From NCBI GenBank assembly GCA_963924555.1, contig OZ004590.1:4456001-4520000 (forward strand): a stretch of 64,000 nt of DNA, written 5' to 3'. A model generated the notes under the pieces. The model was given only the letters and a program-made list of their open reading frames with translations. It made no database searches and was not told the origin of the DNA. The stretch comes from Crambe crambe (taxonomy: Eukaryota; Porifera; Demospongiae; Poecilosclerida; Crambeidae). Both the position numbers and the translations under genes were made by a program. The stretch's first letter is position 1. Each line of letters begins with the position of its first letter. Of this stretch, positions 1 to 13,800 are shown piece after piece.

Positions 1-398
1 GCTACTTTCTTTTGGTTGCTATCATGTCTACAAATTTAAAGATACTGTAGAATGTAAAGCACTTGTAGAAGGGTGTCAAGAAATCAGCATACTTCTTTCA
101 TGGTTGTAGTTATAAAAAAGTACTTGGTCACTTTACTGCCATTTGTTTATTGCTACTGAACCTCTTTCTCTATTATAATAATTAAGTAAAACAAGACTTG
201 AAGTACTTAAAGACCCATTGCTAGTTACATTATAATTGACCAAAATGAGAAACATGAAAGCATCATGCATGCATGAGCATCAAGATGAAGTGTTTTAATT
301 TTCAAAAAATAGCAAAAATATGGTAAGAGCTAGTGAATTTTCAAGGTATATGCCTAGCAATGTGTGAGTCTAGTCTGCTATATTAATAATGAACTCAC

Positions 399-1884
399 GA
401 ATAGCAGATGTCACCAGATCAGTCAAATTAGCAACTTCTCCTTGTCCTGCACTAGTGTAGGCACTGACTGAAACAGTCACTCTAGTCCCTGGAGTCAGTC
501 TTGGGATGGTAAATGCTGTATTCAATTCAGTACTGTTTGTGACAGGAGCACTATTGTTGATGGTGTAGGAGACCTCATAACTTAAAATGATTCCATTAGG
601 ACTTTCAGGGGGAGCCCAAGTGATGTCCATAGAAGTGAATCTTGGGTTGCTCCTGAGGCCAGAAACTGCACCAGGGACTATAAAAGGAGAATAATATATC
701 ACTCTATTGCCATAATGCATGGAAAAATCAAACATACTGTCTTCAGCTGTCTCAATAATGGTGATGTTGGAGAAAGGTCCGATGCCATTACTATTGACTC
801 CAGCTACTCGAAAGGTATAGTTAGAGAAAAGAGTGAGTCCACTGGCAGTAAATCTCCTCTCATTCACCATCAGCACACCAGGAATTACACTTCCTCCCAA
901 TGATGAGAATTCCACAGTGTAATTAGTGATCATCCCATTACGTTCAATGCACTCAATCTCATTCCAGGACACACTGACACTTCTAGCAGTCACTGAGGAA
1001 GTGATAACTTGTGGAGATCCAGTGGTGGCTGTATTTATTGAAAATAAAGGGGAAAATATTTATCCTAAATAAAAAATACGTCAGGTAGCTTCAGATTATA
1101 GTGCAGTAATGTACGTATATGTAGGGATCGTTGGCTGGATATACAGAACAAAGATTGATCCCATTTCCATCCCTCTTGTTTCCTTACTTTTTTGAGTGGT
1201 GGTCATCCCTACATCTTTTTTTTCATTTCATGAAATGCTTTTTCCCTTATAAATCATATACTGGTGTACCTGCTGAGGTTGTGGTGAATTCATGAGTTGA
1301 CATCCTAGACACAGCAAACACTCTGGCAGCGACTGTAACTATGTAGATACTGAATTCATGGAGGTTAGTGAAACTCATTGAGGTAGTGGTGAAAGTCATT
1401 TGTCTGCTGTCTGTAATTGTTGGACACAATTGTCGGTTGTTGTCAGTTAATCGCTGCAGGGAAATGGTGTAGTCATCTGCTGCTAGACTTCCCTCAGGCT
1501 GGGACCAGGTAATGGTGACTGATATGGCAGTTATTGATGATGATGTGATAATCGGTGCTAGGAAGTCTGTATAATAATGTATACCACAATGAAAAGTACT
1601 GAACATGCAAAAATACTAATTACCTTTCACAGTGACCTCCACTGGTCCCACTATCTCACTAGGATAGTGCTGGGAAAGGGCCTTCATACGAATATTGTGC
1701 ACACCTGGTGCCAATGTTATGGTACGTGAAGTTGCAGAGGAAAAAACATAAATACCATTTCTGAAATCTGTTGAATCAGTTGTTATCTGGTACCCCACAC
1801 TAGGTGGAGGGGATGGTGCAGTCCATGAGACTAACGCAATGTTGATCCCATTCTGTCTGACCATAAGGTTAGTAGGAGTACTAC
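399..1884 (-). CDS. Gene A FN3 exons 1 to 4
   Basis: Four exons (1624-1884, 1270-1566, 738-1028, 399-677) of 261, 297, 291 and 279 nt each encode one fibronectin type III domain. Visible hallmarks are the early Trp (VSWTAPSPP, TITWSQPEG, VSWNEIE, ITWAPPESPNG) and the late Tyr/Leu pattern. All are phase 1-1, so each could be lost or duplicated without a frameshift. The sequence from 1 to 398 is the following intron; I see nothing else in it, but it closely resembles the matching intron of gene D near 50380-50750. Confidence 0.85.
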
Positions 1885-4800
1885 CTGAATAAATTTTCCA
1901 TCAAGAGTAATTATAATGATTGGCTCCTAATTAATTGCATTCTGTCTGACCATGAGGTTAGTAGGACGGCTGTTTGTGAGGAGCAGATAATAATGACTGG
2001 CTCTAAAACATGCCCCTCCCTGTTTCTGGAATTAATAGCTACATGTTGCTAGTTATTATCATTCCTTTTATGTTCATAGTGTTTTAAAATAAGCATAATC
2101 TGGAATTAGGTGACCTTGTGTATATACCATTACCTTCTATATTGATATTGGAGGTGAGAGTGTTGGATGTGGCTCTATTGGAGACAGAGTACTGGTACAC
2201 TCCAGGTAGCCTCCCAGTCACGGTCAGTGTGCTCCGATAGCGACTATTAGTATATGCACTCTGGTCAGTCACACCATTTACTCCAATGGAAACACTGAAT
2301 GAGTCATTATTAGTGATGGGTGCACCATTTCTTGTCCAAGTGTAAGTTTCAGGAGGACCTCCTTCAGTATCACCAGCCAGAGTGAAGGATGGGGAGGAAG
2401 CCATAAATGAAGATGATGTGATATTCACTCCAGTTATTCTAATAACACCAAGTTCTGGAGAAATAAATCATTTCATAGAAATATCTGGTAAATGGGAAAT
2501 AGTTGTTTATATTCATAGTCAAGCACCTTCCACTAATTACATGAAATTAAATGCTACATGTAAACTGTAACTATGCAAACAAAATTTGATTGTAAACATG
2601 GATTTCCCACTTTACATGAAGGGAAAGGGTTTCCTACCTATACTACATTGCATCAACATTCATGGTTTAGATACTTCTTTCATAATCTCATCTGTTCAAT
2701 TATCACTAAATCTTGTTACAAAAAGATCACCTGTCACACCACCTAAAATCCCACAGGAATTGCTGTTGAAATATCACCATTCCGTCGACAAGTACCTTAA
2801 GGTAACTATTATTAGCATAGACTAATTTTAGCGATTTTTGCTTTCGGTTAAAATTTAGGGTACTAATTTTGGCGATTTTGAGGAGCAGATGCAAATCAAG
2901 TCTGGTGTTGTGATTTTGCCATGATTCTGGCAGGAAAGGAGGGGCACAAACATAATAATTACTATAATATTGGCATGATTATAATGATGATGTGAATGTT
3001 ATGAGTTCAGAGGTCAGAAGTAAAACCATGATTTCTTCAAAGGGGTTAGCAGGGGGAGTACAGTAGATCCATCAATAAGCCCAGGAGCCAGTAGATGGAA
3101 AGTTTGAAGATGTCACTCCAAATATTTTGGAAGAACTCTGCTCCTCCAGCGATGAAGAAATCTCTAGTTAGTTAGCTAGCTAGCGCGCGAGATAACGTGT
3201 GGGCGTGGTCCAAATCATTACGCTGATATTATTATTAGCGAAAATTACAAATTCGCTAAAATTCGCTAAAATGAGTACCCGTTAATAAAAGATACCTTAA
3301 GGTAAACAATCCATTAAAATAATTCAATCCTGTAAGATCAACCTCATTACTTCTCCCATCATTGACTATTTGGGCCATGAGGTTTCCACTTGGTATTATC
3401 TGGTAGAGTTGCCTGTCATTTCTATTAGTATCAGAGGGTTGCATTGTGTTTCACATCTATTAGTATCAAAGGGACCATATAAGTTTATTGCACCATCTCC
3501 TGGCCACCAAGCCAATAGAGCCAACTGTAGAGCTGCAGAGTAGACCACCAGGACCATTAGGATTACTGAGTGTTGGTGGAGGTGAATACACAACAGTTTC
3601 AACCTCATCATGATAATATCATTACTTGCTAAGTAGGCCTGCTTTTCTATACCCATAAAAACTTCAACAAAAGGTTGAGTGGGCCAGGTAGGAAGGACTG
3701 TCCGATGTAGCCTTAGGTACCTAGAGCTCGCCATTATGATAACTAAACTCCAGCCCTCCTATGAGAGTAAATGTACTCAGTGGTAATAATTATAATTGTA
3801 TCCTCCATTTTCATTATCAGAGAGTACGATAGTACTCTCTAAGTGGGGATGGCACGGATGATCCATTGGAGTAGTACTTAATATTTTCTTTCATAACTCC
3901 AGAATACTTACCTCCTGCAGTCAGCAACTCCTAACTTGAAGACAGAACACTTTCAATGTGCTAGGACTCAAATATGAAGAGCAGAGAATAAAGCAGTATC
4001 ATTTTACAGCGACTTCAAGAATCGCCGTTTTCATCTGGTCGTTCATCATCATCATCATCATCAAACAACTTATTTCAGAAATGGTTCATTCAAATGCTAT
4101 AATTCTTATACCAATCTACTCAGAAATGACTGCGCTATAATCCTTTACCTTAAATTGACATGTTCAAAAATAGAACGTCATTTTCCAACTTGTTAGCTTT
4201 CAACCTACAACAAGGCAGACATTTTTATGCCCCGCCCCGTACACATGATTCTTGGACCTTGACCTCACAACTGACTAGTGAATCTGTCATTAGCTTTCTC
4301 GATCTCTCGATGCTCAGAGCGTAAACCCTAGGCACTAGTCTGGTTATGAATCAACCCTTGATGCAAGAGTATATCATGTACATATCAGTAAAGGCCTTAA
4401 GGGTGCTTGCAACCCTCTGCCCACACATGGTTGCTAGGGGAGTATAACTCCAGAGCTGTTTAGAGGAGCAATAAGCAAAATATCCTAGCTATACAGTACC
4501 ATGTCACTACCACACACACCAAAAATTTTAAATATTGCCTAATTTTCGTGGGTGCTATGAACGACTTTGCTAATGCCTGTAATTCTCAGGAACTGTTAGA
4601 CTTACTTGGATAATTTTTTCTCTCAGACACCTTCAATCTGTATTCTACAACATAACATTGAGTTTTTCTGAATTTCAATATTAATTTTTAGTTTATTCTT
4701 ATTTTTTCATGCCTGACCTTGTGATTTGAGAAGTCTAAGCTAGATATAGAAAAAAAACTAACTGTTACGTTGATCACCTTAACTTATGAAAGCTGCATGC

Positions 4801-7800
4801 AAAAAATGAGCTGATTCGAACCAGTGATTCCTGAGATGTACGAAGTAATCAAAATTTTATGGTTTAAGGTATTTTAGCCACACCATGCCCCACCCCCTCT
4901 TAATCACTATTACATAGTGTGTAGATTGATCCTATCTGAAGATAAGACTATAAAATTATCCAACTAGCTGCAGTATAAGTGCAGGACAACCTTTTCAAAC
5001 TCTAGAAATAGAAGCACGGGCGTTGCTATTGCAAGCACCCTTAAAAATTATATACAAAATTAGGTCAATGGCAATCTTACTATAAAACTGTATAGCTAGA
5101 TCTTCCAGATCAGATTCATTTCGGCTCATACAATATTATGATGAAATCTCCAATGAACTACATAGCGTAGCCTACCGATTATCGACCAGAAAGTTATTCC
5201 TCGTACCATATCTCCTTCACCGATGGTCATCAAAGTCTCAAACAACAACCATAGGAAAGATAATTTCATCCTCTATAACGTCATATGAATTATTCTTCTC
5301 TCAATTGGATAGAAATTTTGCTATGCTGAATCAACTATGTCAAGTGTGAAATCATTTATCGACCACCATTACCTATTTTCGACCACCCGTTGAAAATCAT
5401 AATATCAATCATCGTCTGTTCCATTCTTTCTTTCAGTTTTGCTCCACTACATGTTAGGCCCCTTAAAAAGATACTGTTATACTATTTTATGCTATAAAAT
5501 ACATCATCATAACAAAAAATGAACGAAGCTTTTCAATCAAAAACTGCTTCACAATTTAACGGTAGAATGGAACTGCTGCAGAAGCTCGCCTTTTCACTGG
5601 ATTCAGGTGATACTTTTCAGACACAGTCTTCATTGATCTGTGTTACATATTCTACAGAATCGAGTCATAATCTATCCATACAGTCCTCACTAAACAAGCA
5701 CCAAATTCGACTCTAAGTCGATAGCTTTCGTAGCTTTTAGCGATCTTCCGGAGCCAATGGTGATGGGTAACGTGAGCTAGTAACTTACTTTCATACTGCA
5801 GTCGATAAATACTTGCTGCTGAAGTCCTGTTTTCTCTCTAGAACTTTAAGTTTTCCCCATATATTTTCCAATGTAGCCATTTTCTTAGACTCTGCTTACG
5901 TTTGTTTACTACCGTAGACTCTCCGTATACTAAGTAGTCGATAAAAGGTGCTAAAACGGCCGACAATAGGTGCCGGTCGATAATCGGCAGCCTACGCTAG
6001 CTACAATACGTGAACTTTAACTTTTGATAGCATCCAGTTGCCTGTAATAAAATAATAGAGCAGTACATCAAAAAAGGCGATGAATAAGTAAAGGAAAAAT
6101 ATTTATTCTAAATAAAAAAGAGAAGTGGGGATGGCTGTGTGCAGTTCAAAAACGTTCAGCAACAGGAGAGTGAACTTCAGTCAAGTAATCCCTTACCCAT
6201 CACCAACTACGAGGTAACTATTTCTACTTCACTCCCTTAAATTAAATATTTATTCTAAATAAAAAAGACAAGTAGGGATAGCTGTGTGCGGTTCAAAACA
6301 GTTCAGCAACAAGAGAGTGAACTTCAGTCAAGTAACCCCTTACCCATCACCAACAACTAGCCAACCATTCCTACTTCACTCCCATGAAGAGATTTCCTTT
6401 ACTTGTTACTGTAGTGTTCTTAGGCATCAAACTCATTTACACCTTTATTCATGCCCATTCATATATTTGAACCTTAGTTGACATTCATTAGTAGTAAACA
6501 TACACCCTGGGTATTGCATTTGCATGTCATTTTTATGAGTTGTGCTAGCATGGATAGGCAAAGTTTTTGGTTTGTAGCAAGGATCAGTTTTACTCAAGTC
6601 TTGTAGACACAAATTAACTCACCTGTTGCACCACCTCTTTGATAAAATCCCACAGGAACTGCTGTTGAAATACTACCATTCCGTTGACAAGTAAACAAAC
6701 CATTATGATAATTTGAAAATGATATATCATAAGTTCTCCCATCACGGACAACTTGGGCCATGAGGTTTCCATCCGGTATTATCTGGTAGATGAGCCTTTC
6801 ACGTCTATTAGTATCAAAGGGACCAAAGCCAATGTTTATTGCAGGCCACCAAGCAATAGGACCAACTGTAGAGTTGCAGAGTAGACCACCAGGACCATTA
6901 GGATTACTGAGTGTTGGTGGAGATGAATACATAACAGTTTCAACCTCATCATGATATATCAGTGTTGGAATGCCTGTGATGTTATTTCCTCTCCAGGTAA
7001 CAGTCACTGCATATAGAGAGGATATTATGGTCATGCATGGTTACTCAGTATGGAAATTCAAATAGAAAAAATACGGGGACTATAACCCTTGAAACCAAGA
7101 GCACTTTCTTCACACTCAGTCTAGCTACTACCAAGGGGGCAGGGCATGTTTCTAAATAGAATGTCTTCTGTGAGTCATAAAGGTTGGAAGAGAGCAGATT
7201 GGAAGATAATAAATTTAAGTGTTAGTTATATATGTAGCTAATATCCAGATGTATCCCATTTATGATGGAAGGCCACATGGCCTGCAAATGATCTTCTAAT
7301 ACAGAGTTTCAGTGAAACAAGCCTTTTTTCCTCAAGCCTTTTGTCCTCAAGCCTGGCCCCCTATGCTTGTTGTGCATTGTGCAATTTTTTATGACAAGGA
7401 ATATTATAGCCTGCCATAAATAGCTACAGAGTCTTTCTTGTTATTTTTGCTAGCTATAATCTTGATGGTGACAATAAGATTGCAATCAGACAAGTCTATT
7501 GCATATGATGTACATGCTCCCTTCATGAGTTATATATGAACATAATGTCATTCTGCATGGCTAGAGTTTGTTCTGGATTCAATGCATTTCACCACATGCA
7601 TGTTGTGTCTAAAAATAATTTGACTAGAGCAATGACCTTTTATCATATAAGGGCACAATACTAATCCTTGTATCATGTCACCATGGATCCATACAAAATA
7701 TGCACACCAATTTGCAGGTGGAAAATAGTTAGATGCTATAGCATAATGTGCACCAAAAACATCAAGCTAGCTACAAGAATTGAGATAATTTTATGCAGAC

Positions 7801-10800
7801 AAAGCTTCTAAAAGCCTATTATAGATATAGCTACATGCATGTACATAGCTATTAGCTAACATCTATATCTCCACAGGTTTTTTGCATGGGCACTTTGCTT
7901 GGTTTATGAGACATGATCGATACAATGATCATGCACATTACAAAATGAATGCATGCCCATCGGACTACTTAGTGTACACTGCACACCTATAGTGTGTGTA
8001 TCGGAACTACTTAGTGTATACTGCACACCTATAGTGTGTGTATAGGGACTACTTAGTGTATACTGCACACCTATAGTGTGTGTATAGGGACTACTTAGTG
8101 TACACTGCACACCTATAGTGTGTGTATAGGGACTACTTAGTGTATACTGCACACCTATAGTGTGTGTAAAGGGATTACTTAGTGTATACTGCACACCTAT
8201 AGTGTGTGTATAGGGACTACTTAGTGTATACTGCACACCTATAGTGTGTGTAAAGGGATTACTTAGTGTATACTGCACACCTATAGTGTGTGTATAGGGA
8301 TTACTTAGTGTACACTGCACACCTATAGTGTGTGTATAGGGACTACTTAGTGTATACTGCACACCTATAGTGTGTGTATAGGGACTACTTAGTGTACGTA
8401 CACTGCATACCTATAGTGTGTGAATGGGGACTACTTAGTGTACAATGCACACCTATAGTGTGTATAGGAACCACTTAGTGTACACTGCACACCTATAGTG
8501 TGTGTATAGGGACTACTTAGTGTACGTACACTGCACACCTATAGTGTGTGAATGGGGACTACTTAGTGTACACTGCACACCTGTAGTGTGATTGTATAGG
8601 GACTACTTAGTGTACATAGGCTTGGCACATTATGCTGGCATAATTTTGAGCATAATAACATTGATTTGTAAGGCAAGCATAATCGAGCATAATCAGCACT
8701 CATAGGATCACATTTCATAAATAAAATCATATTATTCATTTTGAATGGCTATTATACTCTAGCATGACACTCAATTCCACATAGTCCTGCAGTGAGCTAG
8801 AGTAAAATGTCTTTTTAGCATTGAAAAAAACTCTTTCAGTATCAGCTGATTCACCACAAAGAGTCAGCTATACTGAGGTTAAAGGTCAATAATACCAGTG
8901 CATGTGACATTGCACATGAGCATAATAACATGATTTTTTGAGCATAGCAGAATAGCATAATAGCTAATTTTTTGAGCATAGTGTGCGACTGTATCGCGCT
9001 GTGGCGCATGATGCGAGACTGTAATACATCATCAATGCGTCATACAAAGATGGCACTATTAAATGCAAGTTCTATGGAGGGTGAGGGCTGCTTCATAACT
9101 GTCGAGTTTTTTGCTAAGATATTGAAGAGACCTGTAGTATAGGTGATAAAAAATAGCACAGACACAGAATTACAAAGTCTGCAATAGCAAATATGTGGGG
9201 AAAATATCCAGTATTTGTAGCACTGTAGATAAAAAGTATCATCTGCATTCACAGAGTTCCCTAGCCCTACACCTCACTCTAATACATAGGTGTGATGTCC
9301 CTCTACACTAGCTAGACAAATAAAGTATAGCTGACTCTGATGGTTTTCATAAGCCCTTTAGAAGTGTATTTTAACCTATAACTATAATGAGTTAATAATT
9401 AGAGTTGGAAGAGTTATTGTAGTGTATAATATGAAGACATGTTGGGATAGTATATGCAATACAGTAGAACCTCCAAATAATAAACACACTTGGGCTCTTA
9501 GCGGACCCTCCCAGAAGCTGACGATCTCCATAAAACGGACAACCATCAAGCACCAATCAAATTTATCATAAAACTAGTGTATTTAAAACCTCTGAGAAAC
9601 AGACTACCTCCAAACTCCGGACAACGGACACTGCTTGATGTGTATAGCTATTCTTAGAGTTCAATTTGCATAAACAATCATGCAGAACCATCCATCTACA
9701 ACTGCTGCTGATCCTGAGATAACTGCTTTAAATGCATTAGCTACATGCAAGTGTGTTTAATAAACAAACCCTTAGGGGACTAGCCACGATGTTAATTGAT
9801 CATGCCTCATGCACAATGTAGTACACATTCCAATAATTGTTAGCATGGAAACCACCCATCTATGCATGGCTATACTGCTGTTCTTATTTTGTACAATAGC
9901 TAATTATGTGAACTTCATCATGCAATGGATCACTGACTGAAGTTTGTTTGAATTCCACACATTTCACCACATGCAAGATTGTTGTTGTACTGTTGATACT
10001 TTTTTCTTAACTTTATAGTATCATCATTCTTTCTTAACATAAATACCTTATACGTACCTTGTTAACAGTCTCTATGGGGTGATATTATTATAGTGAGATG
10101 TAGTTACAGTATTTTCAAAATACTGTAACTACATCTCACTATAATAATATCACCCCATAGAGACTGTTAACAATTTCACAACAAGTTAACACAAGGTTCA
10201 ATTAAGCTTCTTCCCCAGACAATTCCACGAGCAGCACAGAGGTGCATATCTATACGACTTTTCTTCCCCAAGAGTATACTGGTGGTTAGGATATGGTAAG
10301 TAGCAGTGCTTTCATCTTAACCACAAGTAGGCTATAAGTAAGTATCAATGCATATTACGTCTACATATGAGGGTGAAAGGTCATCATCACTAGTGTGGGT
10401 CACACTCGCCCCAAGTAGACCATACACCAAAGGGTGTACAACATACCGGTCTAATACAACCCCCTTATAAGCTTAGGATGTAGTAAAGGGTTCTCACTAT
10501 TTCATTTCAGTGGAGCAATCCTATCATATATTATGCTTCAGGTCTACCTTAATGTGGTATGGGAGAGATACAAGAGAGTTATGAGAAGGGGAAACAATAA
10601 TGATCATCAGTTGCACATATCAAGTTACTCCACATCCAGATAATAATGTAGAGTTACAGTTGATTTACTTAATTCCTTAATTTGACACTTTTTGGAGTGC
10701 CATTAACTTTAGGTGAGCCCTTCAATGCCTTGGCAAAAGCTGTAGCAGCTCCCGCAATAGCATCACCAACAGTGTCTTTCTTGGTATGTTTTCAAGTATC

Positions 10801-13800
10801 AGGGTTTATGGTAAGTAAAGGTATATTTGGTGGTTCACCATAGCTATCATGCCTCTTTGACTGTATGAATTAGCCCAAAGCCTATATTGAGGGATGCTAT
10901 ACTTGTTAGCATGCTTATCCACCAGTTGGTCAACAATCCGTAATAACTCTTCTTCGTGCTCTCCAGATTTTGAAGCCTTTGGTGCAGGAGCACCATCTTC
11001 ACTACTTTTTCGTTTACGAGTTCCCTGTGGTCTTGGGCTTCAGAACTCTTCTTATCACACCATATCACAACTTCTCTATCACTAGCAGATTCATATATTG
11101 TGTCTAGGTCCTCTCGGCTGATAATCCAGTGCTGTTTTGAGCTTCCTTCTATATATCCTACCTGAAACTGAGGTGTTGAAGGAATAAATTCTTGGAAATC
11201 ATCCATAAGTTTTAGCTTTAGTTCAGCTACACTTTCAAATCTATTAGACACATGATGCCAATTTAGGAGGACAAAATGATTTATAGCCTTTACTTTGTAC
11301 TTGAATTCATTCAGGGTTCTCTATTCTAGAGTTCGAACAGGCTGAGCAGCCTGAGCATGTCGTAAATAGAATAACTGGTTGAGAGATGCTCTAGTTACTT
11401 ACCATATACCAAGGTACACAAAGTTTGGCTCCATAGGCACCCCAAAAACTAAGAGGCACAAAACTAAGCTGCTAGCTATCAGTCAGTTAATTGCCTAGCG
11501 ACAGTATGATGTCATTGTGGTTATCACTTTTTTGCTCCAATAAATACACACCTAGCTATCTATAAATATCCAGTGTTCTATCCAATTTTTACAATTATCA
11601 GGAGTAACCAAAGTTTCTAAATCATGATCTTCCATATAAACTTCATTAGCTTTCATGACATATTTTACTTTAGAAAAAAGCTCTTCAATTGGATTGAAAT
11701 CTGGGCTATAAGGGGGGAGAAAATACACCAACGTCTTCTAGAAATTTGACCACTTTGTCTACATATAGCATTATCCATGACAACAATACTTCTAGGATTA
11801 ACTCCATCAAATGGAAATAGTTCAGAGGAGAGCTCAATGGACGAGAAAGTTTCAAAAGTTTCTGCATTTACTGCTCCTTCAACTACTTTGCACGCAAGCA
11901 CACCCTCTGAACACATGGCTGCAATGGCAGAAAAATGATTCCCTCTAGGAAGTATACTTAGTGCTTTAGCAGGTTTCCCCCTTAAACTCAGGGCTGGCTC
12001 ATCCAATTCGATATTGGGTGAGCCACTTTGAGGTGAAAGAGTGCTACCTCTATCATGCATGGAAGTAGCCATCACTGATATATAACAGCAGCTGAGCACA
12101 CGACATGCTTGTGGTTTAGCTATATTTTACATGTGTGACAAATTATTATGGGTTTGCTAAATAAAGTGTGAGAATTTCTTCTAATTAGTAAAATATTGGG
12201 TGGGCCATGGCCCCCCTGGCCCACCCTCACGAGCCAGCCCTGATAACAGTAGCCATATCTGCAAACTGCATCTCTACGGTCAGTGCCACTCTCATCCAAA
12301 AAGACTAACATTTCTGATGGAAAGATAGAAATGTCGAACATAAACTGAGACTTTAAGAGGTCATTCCTCTGTCCCGCAATTCTATTAATAAGTTTCCGAT
12401 GTGTAAATCCACTCTTATGCAAAAAAAATTACAAATTGTAGAGGTTGAAATATCAGTACCTATCATCTTATACACTTCAGCTTGAAGATATATACCCGGT
12501 TTTTCTGTAACTAGTTCCATTATAAAATACTCATCATACGTACATAGTTAACTCTCTCAGATGATGATTATATCCTCTTGGGTGAACTCTCTTACTAACA
12601 TTTCCAGTTTCTTTAAAACTTCGAACAATCCTGCATACTGTAGATACATCTACGTATATTCAAATTCCTAGCTATTTGTCTGTATGTCAGACTTAATCCA
12701 TAAACCATTACTCTCCATCAAAGTTCTTCTGAGTAAGGTGATGCTCTCTGAGGTTGAGTAGATGCCATACTGAGCTTATAAGAAATTCAAATTTTCTATT
12801 ACCTCATGCAACATAATGCAAAGGTGTGAAGTTTTGTGGTTGTGTATCACTACTGAACCATACAGTATGCTTTCAGAAGTCTTGTTGCAAGTTTCAACTG
12901 TATGTAATCAATAGCTACACCCCACACATTCTTCAGATGGTGGACCATTAACTATGTCAACTCAGACTTGTATGTTTCCAACTATGGCTTCAATACTTGA
13001 GTGATTGCTTTTGAAGAGAGATATGTATTTGAAAAGAGATATGCATGCAGGGTTTGGGGGAGGGCCCCCCTCTCCGAATTTTTTTATGTTCATAAGGTTA
13101 TACTTATGTAATCCCCCCTCCCTAATAGAGTATTGGCTTTTGTGAAAATGATAGGAGAATTAGCGTCCTCCAAAATATGCACTCTGCACAGGAGGGAGGT
13201 GTGGCCTATGGCCACGCAATCGGTGAGCTTCCCCCCCCCCCCTCCCCTCCCAAGGTGAAATTCCTAGATCAAACCCTGGCATGGTTTGTTGAGCTAGTAG
13301 CAAAAATATCTGCACGGGTTTCTATAAATACATTACCACTAAGTCTGGAAAGCCCTGTAATTTGATTTATAGTTAACTCCGTTATATTGTTCTGTCGGCG
13401 AGTGAAGTATACTGTTAATGGTTCTATGCACTGGAACATGAATAGTCTCCATGTGAGTTCTCTCTGGCACATATACAAGGTGCTTAAAACAGTTGTGTTT
13501 TAATTCAAGGGAGAGGCTCACCCTCTAAGGGCCACCTGGGGTATTGCCCCCCTATTAGAACTTCACTGTCTTTACAACACACTTATGTATGCCACTATAG
13601 CTTTGCCCATCACCTTGTGGCACACATGTATACTAATCTACCAGACCAAAGCCATCTGGGACAGGGTACTGTAAGTGCTCCAGAGAGTTGGGGCCTATGA
13701 TGACAATATCACCCCAACTATTAAAACTATAATCAAGGTAGCTACAAGACACTCTATAGCTAGAACTTCATAGAGACTCACATGGTTGACTTTGTACAGG

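Larger units (their letters stand above)
10657..12900 (-). mobile_element. Degenerate Tc1/mariner-like element with a second gene relic
   Basis: The ends CAGTTGA and TCAACTG are each bordered by TA (10655-10656 and 12901-12902). The matching stretch of intron 1 of gene B (about 24680-24710, TAGAGTTACGTAGTTAATC) lacks the insert, which confirms the boundaries. Inside, on the minus strand, are a broken DD-type transposase (about 11640-12765) and an unrelated broken ORF (about 10670-11251). A hAT-like MITE is nested in the transposase. Confidence 0.7.

Noticed and set aside
7904..8362. Open frame of 152 codons made of 14-residue repeats (also 25394-25915)
   Set aside because: The 42-bp minisatellite is a multiple of three, so one frame stays open by arithmetic. 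There is no promoter, no splice context and no reason for translation.
7962..8616. CRISPR array
   Set aside because: The repeats are directly adjacent with no unique spacers, and the DNA is eukaryotic.
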